64,000 nt of DNA from Paenibacillus pinihumi DSM 23905 = JCM 16419 (lineage in GTDB: Bacteria > Bacillota > Bacilli > Paenibacillales > Paenibacillaceae), in contig NZ_KE383864.1 of NCBI RefSeq assembly GCF_000422505.1, positions 168,381-232,380 on the forward strand. Reading direction: 5' to 3'. Positions 17,626 to 26,324 of the stretch are shown here, piece by piece. Both the position numbers and the translations under genes were made by a program. Under the pieces are notes generated by a model. The model ran no database searches, was not told the origin of the DNA, and saw only the letters and a program-made list of their open reading frames with translations. Positions within the stretch are counted from its first letter, which is position 1. Each line of letters opens with the position of its first letter.

Positions 17626-17654
17626 TTGCAACCATTATTAAGCTCCCTTATACT
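17626..17654 (+). promoter_or_regulatory. Sigma-A promoter of the second ABC-2 operon
   Basis: TTGCAA and TATACT are separated by 17 bp, about 40 bp before the ATG at 17695. Confidence 0.7.
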
Positions 17655-17694
17655 GATAAATATTTACAGTAGAAATAGATTCAGGGGGTCATCT

Positions 17695-18492
17695 ATGCTG
17701 CAGGCTTATTGGTACATTACAAAAATGAGGTTGATCACCAGCCTTACCTACCGCTTTGAGGTATTCGCATCGGTCGGCACCAATCTTATTCTGATGCTGG
17801 CGTCTGTCTTTCTTTGGAAGGCTGCTTACGGCAACGGCACTGAGCAAGTCCAGGCGCTTACGCTTCAGGATTTGACTACGTACACTATTCTGTCCATTAT
17901 GCTCGCATCTGTGTTTGTGTGCGACGTACAGGACACCATTTACTCCAAAATTAGAGAAGGGCAAATTGTGACTGACTTTTACAGGCCGATTCCGCTGCTC
18001 GCCTGTTATTTGGCAGACGATATCGGAGGCATGCTCAGTTCCATGGTCAACAAGGTAATACCCTTGTTTATATTTGCAGCACTGTTTTTTGGCGTTCCTT
18101 GGCCTGCCTCGCCTCTAAGCTTTCTGTTGTTCATCCCAAGCTGCCTGTTAAGCTACGCCATTTTGTGGCTGCTTAGCGCGCTCATCGGACTGATCGCCTT
18201 TTGGGTAATGGAGCTCGGCAACATGGGGATGGTCAAGGACAGCATCGTCCGTGTATTGTCCGGCAGCATTGTCCCGCTGTGGTTTTTTCCCGAAAGCATT
18301 CAGACGATTTCAAAGTTCCTTCCCTTCCAGTATACCTATCAGACGCCGCTCGGCATCTATATCGGGAATATCGGAGTACGGGAGGGGCTGATGGCGATGG
18401 GCATTCAGCTTATTTGGGTTGTGCTCTTGTATGTGCTGCTCGCAGCCGGATGGAGGCGCTCCAAATCAAAGACTTTAATTCAAGGAGGCTGA
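17695..18492 (+). CDS. ABC-2 family transporter permease (first)
   Basis: Integral membrane protein of 265 aa with about six helices and the EVFASVGTNLILMLASVFLW and TDFYRPIPLLACYLADDIGG stretches typical of ABC-2 exporter permeases. It is the first of three genes (permease, permease, ATPase). I chose the ATG at 17695, 6 nt after AGGGGG. A longer frame begins at 17626 but would start inside the promoter. The likely function is export of a lipid, polysaccharide or drug, and the substrate is unknown. Confidence 0.88.
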   Translation: MLQAYWYITKMRLITSLTYRFEVFASVGTNLILMLASVFLWKAAYGNGTEQVQALTLQDLTTYTILSIMLASVFVCDVQDTIYSKIREGQIVTDFYRPIPLLACYLADDIGGMLSSMVNKVIPLFIFAALFFGVPWPASPLSFLLFIPSCLLSYAILWLLSALIGLIAFWVMELGNMGMVKDSIVRVLSGSIVPLWFFPESIQTISKFLPFQYTYQTPLGIYIGNIGVREGLMAMGIQLIWVVLLYVLLAAGWRRSKSKTLIQGG

Positions 18493-18502
18493 CTTCTGCA
18501 AG

Positions 18503-19321
18503 ATGGTAAACACTATACGCCACTATTTCTCCGTTGCCGCCTGTTTTGCGCGTCTTGCTGTTCAACGGCAGCTTGAATATCCGCTATTTCTGTTCAGCTG
18601 GCTGTTGATGATTCCCATTCAGTATTTCTCCGGCATATGGATGCTCAAAATTATTGTCGACCGCTTCCAGCCGCTGAATGGCTGGGATTTCCCGGAGCTG
18701 GCCTTCCTGTATGGACTCGGATTGCTCAGCCATGGCATTCTTGTCGTCCTCTTCATCAATACGTGGCATATTGACAACATGGTCATTCAGGGCGCCTTTG
18801 ACCGTCTGCTGCTGCGGCCCATGAATGTTTTTTTTCAGCTTATTGCAAGCTACGTTAATTTTATCGGACTGATTGATTTAATTCCGGGACTTATTATTTT
18901 CATCTATGGCTGCCAGCTTGTCGGATTTGAGTGGACGCTTGGGAATATCATCAAACTTCTGCTTGTCCTCCTTGGCGGCGTGCTGATTCGCGCATCGCTG
19001 TTCATCAGCCTCGGCACGATTGCCTTCTGGACAAAACGAAATGCCTCCATGGTAGGCTTTACACTCTCTATGCTGGAGAGAGGCACCATGTATCCCCTCA
19101 GTATCTATCCTTACGTGCTGCAGGTGATTTTTACATTCATCATCCCTATCGGTTTCATCAGTTTCTATCCGGCGGCTGAGTTTCTCGGGAAGGGCAGTGA
19201 GAGCTTTCAGCTCCCGTTGAATTTCGCACTGGCTACCCCTGCTGTCGGACTGGTCTGCTTCATGCTGTCACAATGGATTTTCCGCAGAGGGATGAAAAGC
19301 TATGAAAGTGCAGGCTCATAA
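18503..19321 (+). CDS. ABC-2 family transporter permease (second)
   Basis: A 272-aa membrane protein with about six helices. GAFDRLLLRPMNVFFQL matches the same conserved loop as DFYRPIPLL in the preceding gene, so the two permeases are distant paralogs and probably form a heterodimer. AAGGAGG lies just before the previous stop codon, 14 nt from the ATG. The ATPase gene follows after 20 bp. Confidence 0.88.
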   Translation: MVNTIRHYFSVAACFARLAVQRQLEYPLFLFSWLLMIPIQYFSGIWMLKIIVDRFQPLNGWDFPELAFLYGLGLLSHGILVVLFINTWHIDNMVIQGAFDRLLLRPMNVFFQLIASYVNFIGLIDLIPGLIIFIYGCQLVGFEWTLGNIIKLLLVLLGGVLIRASLFISLGTIAFWTKRNASMVGFTLSMLERGTMYPLSIYPYVLQVIFTFIIPIGFISFYPAAEFLGKGSESFQLPLNFALATPAVGLVCFMLSQWIFRRGMKSYESAGS

Positions 19322-19341
19322 TAAAGCGAGGTGCGGGTGAT

Positions 19342-20322
19342 ATGGAAGCTGTTATTGAAGTTAATGATCTGGTGAAGGAATATATTATTGTCCAAAAAGA
19401 AAACGGGCTGCGGGGAGCTCTCAAAGGATTGCTGTTCCCTAAGAAGAAGACCGTCCGCGGCGTGGACGGCATCAGCTTTTCCATTGCTCAGGGGGAAATC
19501 GTCGGCTATATCGGTCCCAATGGTGCAGGTAAAAGCACAACGATCAAGATGCTGACCGGCATTCTTCATCCGACTTCCGGCACCATTAAAGTATGCGGCA
19601 TTTCGCCGCAGGCTGACCGTAAATCAGTTGTGCGCAAGCTGGGCGTCGTGTTCGGACAGCGGACCCAGCTGTATTGGGATTTGCGGCTCGGTGAGTCGTT
19701 TGAGCTGCTGCGGCGAATCTACCAGATCGACAACTCTGTCTTTGAAGAAAATATGGCCGTACTGACCGATGTGCTCAAACTGGAAGAGTTCATTCATACG
19801 CCGGTCCGGCAGCTTTCGCTCGGTCAGCGGATGCGGGGCGATATTGCTGCGGCAATGCTGCATTCTCCGTCCATTCTATTTCTTGATGAGCCGACGATCG
19901 GGCTGGATGCGGATGCCAAGCATGCGATCCGCCATTTCATCAAGGAAATTAACCGCAAGCGCGGCGTAACGGTCATTCTGACAACGCATGATCTGGATGA
20001 TGTGGAGCAGCTGTGCTCCCGGCTGGTCGTCGTTAACCATGGCAAAGTAGTCGAGGATGGCCCGATGGTCTCATTGGTTCATAAGCTGGCTCCCCATCGC
20101 CTGCTTGTCGTGGAACTTCAGCAGCCTTTTCACGATCTGGAGCATCCTTCAGCGGAGATTATCAAGCAGGATGGACTGAAAATCTGGTACCAGTTTGAAA
20201 AAAGCCGGATTTCTGCCGCCCAGCTCATCTCCGAGCTGTCTCAGAAACTGCCGATCCAGGACCTGAGCGTCAAGGAGCCGGATATCGAGGACGCGATCCG
20301 TGAAGTGTATAAGACGACTTAA
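19342..20322 (+). CDS. ABC transporter ATPase, NatA-like
   Basis: ATP-binding subunit of 326 aa that completes the three-gene exporter. Motifs: Walker A GPNGAGKSTTIKML (about residue 58), signature LSLGQRMRGDIAAAML, Walker B ILFLDEPTIGLD and H-loop TTHDLDD. The roughly 85-residue C-terminal extension is typical of this DrrA/NatA-type branch. The GTP/ATP-site residues all look intact. A strong terminator follows. Confidence 0.93.
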   Translation: MEAVIEVNDLVKEYIIVQKENGLRGALKGLLFPKKKTVRGVDGISFSIAQGEIVGYIGPNGAGKSTTIKMLTGILHPTSGTIKVCGISPQADRKSVVRKLGVVFGQRTQLYWDLRLGESFELLRRIYQIDNSVFEENMAVLTDVLKLEEFIHTPVRQLSLGQRMRGDIAAAMLHSPSILFLDEPTIGLDADAKHAIRHFIKEINRKRGVTVILTTHDLDDVEQLCSRLVVVNHGKVVEDGPMVSLVHKLAPHRLLVVELQQPFHDLEHPSAEIIKQDGLKIWYQFEKSRISAAQLISELSQKLPIQDLSVKEPDIEDAIREVYKTT

Positions 20323-20327
20323 GTCAT

Positions 20328-20379
20328 AGAGCCTGCGGGTATACGGACTGGTAAGTTCGTATACCCGCAGGCTCTTTTT
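20328..20379 (+). terminator. Terminator of the ABC-2 operon
   Basis: AGAGCCTGCGGGTATACG pairs with CGTATACCCGCAGGCTCT, an 18-bp stem followed by TTTTT. It starts 6 bp after the ATPase stop. Confidence 0.95.
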
Positions 20380-20668
20380 CAATTCGTTCCCGCACCGGGG
20401 TTTCCTGGTTATCTCAGCAGGAAAAGCTCATTGACGTCACAATATTGGTTTATAGCGCCGGAATCATTTTGAAACTATGGAACCCGGTAGGGCGGCCGGC
20501 TAAAAAAAGAGAATTCCCAAGCGTTTGTGGAAGGGGAAGCGAAGAGTGAGTATGTAACGGGAACTAATAAACAGCTTAATAGTTTTAGGATATTAATCAG
20601 CCGGAGAGCAAGTCAGGCCTTACTCTCCAATCTTGACTGTTGTCATTTAACAATCAGGTTTATCCTCG
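20380..20668. other. Intergenic stretch without a recognised gene
   Basis: The gap lies between convergent transcription units. It holds a small hairpin (GGAGAG/CTCTCC near 20602-20627) and an imperfect inverted repeat near 20634-20660 that may act as a weak terminator for the permease on the minus strand. I see no coding sequence with a ribosome site. Confidence 0.5.
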
Positions 20669-22303
20669 TTAAATATGCCGGTATTGCTGTTCTATCCGCA
20701 GCAGCTCTTCCCTCGTGGCAGGCTGCTTTGGAAGCGGATGACGCCGCCTCAATCGCGGAAGTTGTGCTGCCAGTACTGCGCAAAGCAGCACAAGGACTGC
20801 AATCAGAGCGGCCGCGGCCGAAATATACAGGGCTGAAGCCAAAGCGACAAGCAGCATCCAGACAAATGCTGTCCAGCGCAAAGGCAAGCTTAGCCTGCCG
20901 GGATGCCAGACTTGCACATGTTCTCTGCGGCGGCGGCCTCCAAATAAATGCAGCCCGAGCGGTATTGCAAAGGCGATGCCTGTACTGACAAGCGTAAGAC
21001 CCGTTAGCGGCCAAAGCCAGATTGTGCCGTTTGCATCATGCCAGGGATGAACGGCCACCAGTGCTGCAAGAATGGCCAACGCAGTTACGGTCAGGAGCAG
21101 GATCAGCCGCTCAGGGGTCTGTCTCTGCCGGGGAATCCAGGCGAACCAGCGCCCCGCTGCCGATCTGCGGTCACGGGAGAATGCAAACCACAGACGCGAG
21201 CTGGCATTAAGCACACTAAGGCCGCTGCCCCATAACGCCGCAAAGACACCTGCTGAAATCACAGTTCCCGCCCAGTCATTCCAGACTCCCCATCGTCCTG
21301 ACAGCATTGCAATAAAGAAGTTATCATGCAGAGGCCCTCCGGTGCTGCTTGTTGTCAGCACCAGCAGCGTCATCAACACGTAGCCGAAAACAAAGCCGTA
21401 GACTGGCGCCAGATAAATGCTCCAGGGAACATGAAGCTGAGGCTGTCTGGCCTCCTCCATCGTATATGCAGCAGCATCCGAGCCTGCAAAAAGCTTGAAC
21501 ATAAACAACAGGGAAACCAGCATATGCGCAAAACCAACCTGTCCTGTTCCTCCCGGATCGAATGTAAATAAATATTCCGCCGGCTGCAAGCGGGGGCCGA
21601 TGACCAGAAATAATCCTCCTGCAATTGCGGTTACAATTCCGACCTGAAGCCATAACCCCAGCTTCATAAAGCCTCTGATCCACAGCCGTCCCTGCCAGGC
21701 GACGAGCGCCTGTGTGAAAAGCAGCAGCGCAGCACACAGCAGAAAGGAAATGCGCCCCTCTGCAAAGCCCAGATACCCGGCTAGTGAGCCATGGAGAATC
21801 TGGGCGGCAAAGCCTGCAAAGAGAATGAGCAGTCCCATATCCGAGAGCCCTCTTAGCCATGCAGTCCCCCAGGACCATGACCGGCCCCCTCTGGCGCGCG
21901 CCCAATGGTAACAGCCGCCCGCTGTCGGCGTGGCAGAGGCAAGCTCCGCATTTGCGGCGGCAACGACGAATGCAAATAACGCCGCCAATGGCAGCGCGAC
22001 ACTGAAGCCCCATGCCCCGGTCAGCGAAAATACTGGGCCAAAATAAATAGCGGCCCCGGCCAATATGGACATCGATGTGAACGATGCGCTAAAGGTTCCA
22101 AAGCCGCTCCAGCTTCTCCTCAGCTGCTGGGCATAGCCCAGCGCATTGAGTGCCTGCTTATCCTGGATGTATTGCAAATATGACGCCGCGGAGCTTCTGC
22201 GCTGCCCGTTCTTGCCCGCATGCCGCTGCGCGGCAATGGCAAGGAACAGGCCCGTTCCGCATACAGCGGCAAACAATAATACACCGCCGAGTACATTGAA
22301 CAT
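20669..22303 (-). CDS. APC-superfamily amino acid permease
   Basis: A 544-aa integral membrane protein with about 12-14 helices. The region from residue 60 (FGTFSASFTSMSILAGAAIYFGP, with the substrate-binding glycines, then ASATPTAGGCYHWARARGG) resembles the amino acid/GABA permease branch of the APC superfamily. It probably imports an amino acid or amine with protons. I chose the ATG at 22303, 7 nt after GGAGGT. A GTG three codons upstream sits directly on that site. It is more GC-rich than its neighbours. The C-terminus is a basic cytoplasmic tail. Confidence 0.85.
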   Translation of the reverse strand: MFNVLGGVLLFAAVCGTGLFLAIAAQRHAGKNGQRRSSAASYLQYIQDKQALNALGYAQQLRRSWSGFGTFSASFTSMSILAGAAIYFGPVFSLTGAWGFSVALPLAALFAFVVAAANAELASATPTAGGCYHWARARGGRSWSWGTAWLRGLSDMGLLILFAGFAAQILHGSLAGYLGFAEGRISFLLCAALLLFTQALVAWQGRLWIRGFMKLGLWLQVGIVTAIAGGLFLVIGPRLQPAEYLFTFDPGGTGQVGFAHMLVSLLFMFKLFAGSDAAAYTMEEARQPQLHVPWSIYLAPVYGFVFGYVLMTLLVLTTSSTGGPLHDNFFIAMLSGRWGVWNDWAGTVISAGVFAALWGSGLSVLNASSRLWFAFSRDRRSAAGRWFAWIPRQRQTPERLILLLTVTALAILAALVAVHPWHDANGTIWLWPLTGLTLVSTGIAFAIPLGLHLFGGRRRREHVQVWHPGRLSLPLRWTAFVWMLLVALASALYISAAAALIAVLVLLCAVLAAQLPRLRRRHPLPKQPATREELLRIEQQYRHI

Positions 22304-22354
22304 ATCCCTCACCTCCCTGACGCTATATGTATGGGAAATGAGGGCATTTCATCA

Positions 22355-24175
22355 CTAAATTAAAGAATTCAGCTTGTCCAGCATTTGCTTGTATGCCTGG
22401 GAGCTCTTCATTTTCTCAATATAAGCGTCCCATTCGGATAGGGTTGCCTTGCCTTGGATGACCTCCAGCTTCAGCATCTCTGCACCGCTGATCAGCTCAC
22501 TGAATTCTCCCTGGTTAAAAGCGAGCTCGCTCTTGGCGAGCGGCTTTGATTTAAGCTCGGCCTGCTCCCATGCCATTGCCGTTTCCTTGTATTGGCCGCG
22601 TACGGAACTGTCCATACTCTCCAACTGCTGGCGGGGTGGCAAAATATCCGTTTGGCCGAACACATTCAAGGCAAACGCCTGATCCTGGGGCGTCCAGCCT
22701 TTGAGCTTCTCCCAAGCCCCCTCGTCGGTAAGCCCGATTCCCTTGTCCAGCCAGCCGAGAATCTGTTCCAATTTATCTCCCGCCACTGTCCTTGGAATCA
22801 TATACATTCCTGAACCTGATATGTTCCAAGGGACAAGCCGTTCTCCTCCTGCCGCTTTCAGGCCGAGTGGAACCCAGCTAGCCTTCTGATCCCCATCTTT
22901 GCGCATTTGCTGCGTGAGATTCGCGGCCTCTGTAAGCGTCATTGCAGCCATCCCTGCCTGTCCCGAGGTCAGCATATCTGCCGCTTCCTCCTGTGACTTC
23001 ACAGCAAATTGCGGATCAAGCAGCCCGTCCTTGTATGCTGCAGCCAGCCATTTCAACGCTTCCCGCTCGCCCGTGCTTATCAGACTGTCCTCCACCTTGC
23101 CGTCCACAACGACAAAGCGGGCGGGCGCGCCCGTATAGATTTGCTCGACCCATGACAGAGAGCCCAGGCTATTGCCCGGCATAGCACCCGTTACCCCTAT
23201 CACAGGACCTTTGGCGCTGCCGCCCGGCCAATTCGTGGAAATGCTCTTCATAGCCTTGTATAGCTCATCCATATTGGAAGGCATTGCAAGTCCAAAAGCG
23301 TCCAGCCAATCCTGGCGGATCATCGGAAACGGCGCATCATGCTGGCTGACCGGTCTCGGGATGCCGTAAATTCTTCCATCAATCGTGCGAAGCGCTGGCG
23401 GCTGACTTTCTACAATCGCTTTGAGGCGGGGATACTTTTCAATATGATCTGTCAGGTCTGATGCATAGGACTGAAACAGCTCGTCCGGATGTAGGAACGG
23501 CCGGCTCAAAAACATCAAATCAGCGGGGTTGCCTGCGGCAATTCGAACATTTATATATTCAATGTAATTCCTGCTTTCCATTGCTTCAAAGGTGACATTC
23601 AGCTTCCATTCCTTCTTGCCATATTCATACAGTCCTTCGGAAAAGAACGGTTGTCCGGGATCAATCCGGCTGAGCAGGGTAAAGCTGGGCAGCAGGTTAG
23701 GATCCCTTAATAAAATCGATTGTCCGTTGCCGTTCCAGGTTACCTGAAATCCGCTGTTCGCCGCAGTCAGACGCAGGGGAATATAGAGCTGTCCGTAGCT
23801 CGTGTAGGGAGCCACATCCAGTTCGATGCTTGTCCCGTTCAGCTCAGCCTGCTGCTTGTCCTTCCAGAAGGTCCATGTCGTGCCGTTTGGATGGACAGCG
23901 CTCAGCCTGGACTGCGCCTCATTCCATTCCAGCTTGTATCCGAGATAACCGAGCCAGCCCCTGGCAGGGATCATGCTTGTACCGCCCCATACCGCCACAT
24001 TCCATACGTACGGAGCACCTTCCACATACGCAAGCGCTCCGCTCGCGTCAACCGAATCTCCCGCTCGTGCAAAGGGCTCCCCGGCATAAGCAGTACCGCT
24101 GACTGTTCCCGCCCACAAAATTGTGCCTAATACAGTTACAAGCAGCCTTCTTCCCGGCTTTATGTCCTTTTTCAT
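22355..24175 (-). CDS. Secreted fusion: copper-amine-oxidase-like N domain plus extracellular solute-binding domain
   Basis: A 606-aa exported protein. It has a signal peptide (LLVTVLGTILWAGTVSGTAYA) with no lipobox cysteine. It continues with a domain of about 115 residues of the copper-amine-oxidase N-terminal (stalk) type, with strands like SMIPARGWLGYLGYKLEWN and GQLYIPLRLTAANSGFQVTW. From about residue 165 it continues as an LplA/family-1-type solute-binding protein (MIRQDWLDAFGLAMPSNMDELYKAMKS, EALKWLAAAYKDGLLDPQFA). Ligand binding at the cell surface is likely. No ABC permease genes lie nearby, so its partner, if any, is elsewhere. GGGAGGCG lies 6 nt before the ATG. Confidence 0.82.
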   Translation of the reverse strand: MKKDIKPGRRLLVTVLGTILWAGTVSGTAYAGEPFARAGDSVDASGALAYVEGAPYVWNVAVWGGTSMIPARGWLGYLGYKLEWNEAQSRLSAVHPNGTTWTFWKDKQQAELNGTSIELDVAPYTSYGQLYIPLRLTAANSGFQVTWNGNGQSILLRDPNLLPSFTLLSRIDPGQPFFSEGLYEYGKKEWKLNVTFEAMESRNYIEYINVRIAAGNPADLMFLSRPFLHPDELFQSYASDLTDHIEKYPRLKAIVESQPPALRTIDGRIYGIPRPVSQHDAPFPMIRQDWLDAFGLAMPSNMDELYKAMKSISTNWPGGSAKGPVIGVTGAMPGNSLGSLSWVEQIYTGAPARFVVVDGKVEDSLISTGEREALKWLAAAYKDGLLDPQFAVKSQEEAADMLTSGQAGMAAMTLTEAANLTQQMRKDGDQKASWVPLGLKAAGGERLVPWNISGSGMYMIPRTVAGDKLEQILGWLDKGIGLTDEGAWEKLKGWTPQDQAFALNVFGQTDILPPRQQLESMDSSVRGQYKETAMAWEQAELKSKPLAKSELAFNQGEFSELISGAEMLKLEVIQGKATLSEWDAYIEKMKSSQAYKQMLDKLNSLI

Positions 24176-24199
24176 CCAAGCGCCTCCCTGTTCCGTTGT

Positions 24200-24244
24200 A
24201 AAAAAGGAAGAGCTGTCCGCTATGACGGCAGACTTAGCTCTCCT
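24200..24244 (-). terminator. Terminator of the PhnC-GNAT-DUF3298 operon
   Basis: On the minus strand GGAGAGCTAAGTC pairs with GACAGCTCTTCC (imperfect) and CTGCCGTC with the facing bases, followed by TTTTTTAC. Confidence 0.75.
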
Positions 24245-24295
24245 CGTTTCATATCTTTTGACATGACGACAATTACATGGGTGTGCCGGTCGTTC

Positions 24296-24913
24296 CTAAT
24301 CGTTAACCAGCATGACGCCAAGCGGCCCCTGCTCGTTCACGATATCCTGCAGTTCGTAGACCGAAATCGGGAAATATTGAAATCCGTATACATAGGCTGT
24401 AATCTCATAAAGCTGAAAATAGATGACAAGAGAACGGTCGGCAATGTAAAAATCCTGATCCGGCCGAATGCCCTCAAACGGCTGCAGCAGATCAATCCCG
24501 CGCGCTTTGATTTGTGCGGCGATGATTGCATCCAGACGCTTCCTGTAATCGCTGCCGGTCTTGAACAGCTCAGAGAGCGTATACTGTTTTCCTGTTTTGA
24601 GGTCGAAGGTAAGCGACGACTGCAGCGTCAGCCCGTGTGCACCGCCGGTATACGCATAATTGTACAAGGATAAGCTGAGCACGTTTTTCTCATTCGTTTT
24701 GACCTCAAACCATCCGAACATTTCCGAACGCGGGTCATCCAGCGAGCCCTGGCTTTTAATCAGCTTGTGGGCTTCAGTGCGAATGGCCTCATTGATTGCA
24801 TTTTGCACCTTGCGGTCAGCGACGCCCTGCACAACAGGAATCCACAGCTCAATCTTCGGATAAGTCAGACGGGTGGGCTGAATCACAGCCGGGGTTGCAA
24901 ATGAAAATGCCAT
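24296..24913 (-). CDS. DUF3298-type (RsiV/PdaC ectodomain-like) protein
   Basis: A 205-aa protein whose core matches the DUF4163/DUF3298 type. The motifs are YAYTGGAHGLTLQSSLTFDLKTG, LSELFKTGSDYRKRLDAIIAAQI and a final domain with DQDFYIADRSLVIYFQLYEITAY. Such domains form the outer part of anti-sigma factor RsiV and of the deacetylase PdaC, but here no signal peptide or helix is present. I chose the ATG at 24913 because GGTAGGTGG precedes it. An ATG at 24949 overlaps the preceding stop but lacks a ribosome site. Function unknown. Confidence 0.8.
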   Translation of the reverse strand: MAFSFATPAVIQPTRLTYPKIELWIPVVQGVADRKVQNAINEAIRTEAHKLIKSQGSLDDPRSEMFGWFEVKTNEKNVLSLSLYNYAYTGGAHGLTLQSSLTFDLKTGKQYTLSELFKTGSDYRKRLDAIIAAQIKARGIDLLQPFEGIRPDQDFYIADRSLVIYFQLYEITAYVYGFQYFPISVYELQDIVNEQGPLGVMLVND

Positions 24914-24945
24914 ACAATAGCCACCTACCTGTCGGTTATAATGGT

Positions 24946-25470
24946 TCATTGTATGCTTTTGCTGCCCGCCTGCATGCCAAGTTTAAGGGATAGCTCATGC
25001 CATTCGATCCCGCCATGGGCAGATGAGGATACGCCCCTGTATGTAAAGCCAAGCTGTTCATAAAAAGGAATCAGATGCCGCTCACACATTAAAATGACAG
25101 ATTCCAGCCCCTCCTGCCTGCATGTGCCTATTAAACGGCGCATCAGCTCATGTCCGATTCCGGATCTTTGATTCGAAGCAGCGACTGCGACTGTCAAAAC
25201 GCAAAATCTTGCTCCTGTCCCGTCATCCCGGTGATTGCCCTTCATCTCCTCATCCGAGCAATCCAGCGCAGACGTCCTGACGCCGTTGGCAATTCCGGCA
25301 AGCATCCCGCTCTCCTCATCCCAGGCTGACCAGAAGTATTGCGGGAAGCGCTCTTGCCTGTAATGAAACGCTTCCAGTGTTGCCGCTGCCGCTGCCGGAT
25401 AGCTGGCGCTTTCAAGATGGATTGCCTGCTGCAGTTCGCTTATCAGAATCGGGCGGTATACAATCCTCAT
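24946..25470 (-). CDS. GNAT-family N-acetyltransferase
   Basis: A 174-aa acetyl-CoA-dependent acetyltransferase. The N-terminal half carries an AANAT-like pattern (AIHLESASYPAAAAATLEAFHYR). The acetyl-CoA loop is SNQRSGIGHELMRRLI (Q/R-x-x-G-x-G/A), followed by HLIPFYEQLGFTYRGVSSSAHGG. The substrate is probably a small amine, by resemblance to AANAT-like enzymes. The start overlaps the stop of the PhnC-like gene (ATGA), so the two are co-translated. Confidence 0.85.
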   Translation of the reverse strand: MRIVYRPILISELQQAIHLESASYPAAAAATLEAFHYRQERFPQYFWSAWDEESGMLAGIANGVRTSALDCSDEEMKGNHRDDGTGARFCVLTVAVAASNQRSGIGHELMRRLIGTCRQEGLESVILMCERHLIPFYEQLGFTYRGVSSSAHGGIEWHELSLKLGMQAGSKSIQ

Positions 25471-26189
25471 AGCTGGAGCTTCTCCGCGGTTGTCAGACGG
25501 CGTCCCCGCACATCCAGTACAAGAGATCCCTGATTCAATCCAATAATGCGGTCGGAGAATTTCTCGGCCAGATCACTTTGGTGAATAACGGCAATCACGG
25601 TCATCCCCTGTTGGCATAATGCCTTCAGATCGCGCAAGATTTGCTCCGAGGTATGCGGATCAAGCCCGGAGACCGGCTCGTCAGCCAGCAGAACCTTCGC
25701 TCCATGCACGAGTGCCCTGGCGATCGCTACCCGCTGCCGTTCTCCGCCGCTGAGCTGCTCAGCCTTCTGCTTCGCCTTGTCCAGCAGCCCGAGCTTCTCC
25801 AGCGTATCCATTGCGCCCATATAATCGTCATTGCGAACCATGCCGGTCAGCATCCGCCAGGCGGGTGTCTGATATTTCGTGCCTACCAGCACATTTTTCA
25901 GAGCTGTCCGGCTTGGAGACAAAATTGGCTTTTCCTCCAGAAATGCGAACTCTCTTCGAATTTTACTCTGTCCTGTAAAAAAGTTGGCGAGTACATCCAC
26001 ACCCTCTACCATATATTTGCCCTGGGTCCATTTTTCCCGCAATGCGAGACATTTCAGCAGCATGCTCTTGCCGCTCCCGCTGCCTCCGACAATGCTGACA
26101 AATTCGCCTTTATGCGCTACAAAGCTAATATCAGAGAGCACCTTGGGTCCTCCGGGGATTTGCTTGGTCAAATGATCGATCTTTATCAT
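25467..26189 (-). CDS. PhnC-like ABC ATPase without neighbouring permease
   Basis: An ATP-binding protein of 240 aa, closest by eye to the phosphonate importer ATPase PhnC (SIVGGSGSGKSMLLKCLALRE, SPSRTALKNVLVG, EKLGLLDKAKQKAEQLSGG). Signature [15 protein letters not shown] and Walker B VLLADEPVSGLD are intact. The Walker A threonine after GKS is Met (GKSM), a mild departure. No permease or binding-protein gene is adjacent. It is first in an operon with the GNAT and DUF3298 genes. Confidence 0.87.
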   Translation of the reverse strand: MIKIDHLTKQIPGGPKVLSDISFVAHKGEFVSIVGGSGSGKSMLLKCLALREKWTQGKYMVEGVDVLANFFTGQSKIRREFAFLEEKPILSPSRTALKNVLVGTKYQTPAWRMLTGMVRNDDYMGAMDTLEKLGLLDKAKQKAEQLSGGERQRVAIARALVHGAKVLLADEPVSGLDPHTSEQILRDLKALCQQGMTVIAVIHQSDLAEKFSDRIIGLNQGSLVLDVRGRRLTTAEKLQL

Positions 26190-26245
26190 GGTATGTGCTC
26201 CTCCGTTTAATTCTATAAATCTAGTTTACGGGAAATAAAAAATAC

Positions 26246-26274
26246 TTTCCATACGAACGAATGTTTGCTATAAT
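26246..26274 (+). promoter_or_regulatory. Sigma-A promoter with an embedded LexA/DinR box
   Basis: TTTCCA (26246-26251) and TATAAT (26269-26274) are 17 bp apart. The spacer holds CGAACGAATGTTTG (26254-26267), which fits every position of the Bacillus SOS consensus CGAAC-RNRY-GTTYG. LexA bound here would block this promoter. It lies about 50 bp before the start of a 73-aa gene and 65 bp from the divergent PhnC-like gene. Confidence 0.75.
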
Positions 26275-26324
26275 AAAAACAAGAACAGGCGTTCCAATTT
26301 CAGATTACAAGGAGGATGATCACC

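Noticed and set aside
20527-20988. 153-codon frame overlapping the end of the APC permease gene
   Set aside because: Most of it is antisense to the permease. The upstream part has no ribosome site and no known motif.
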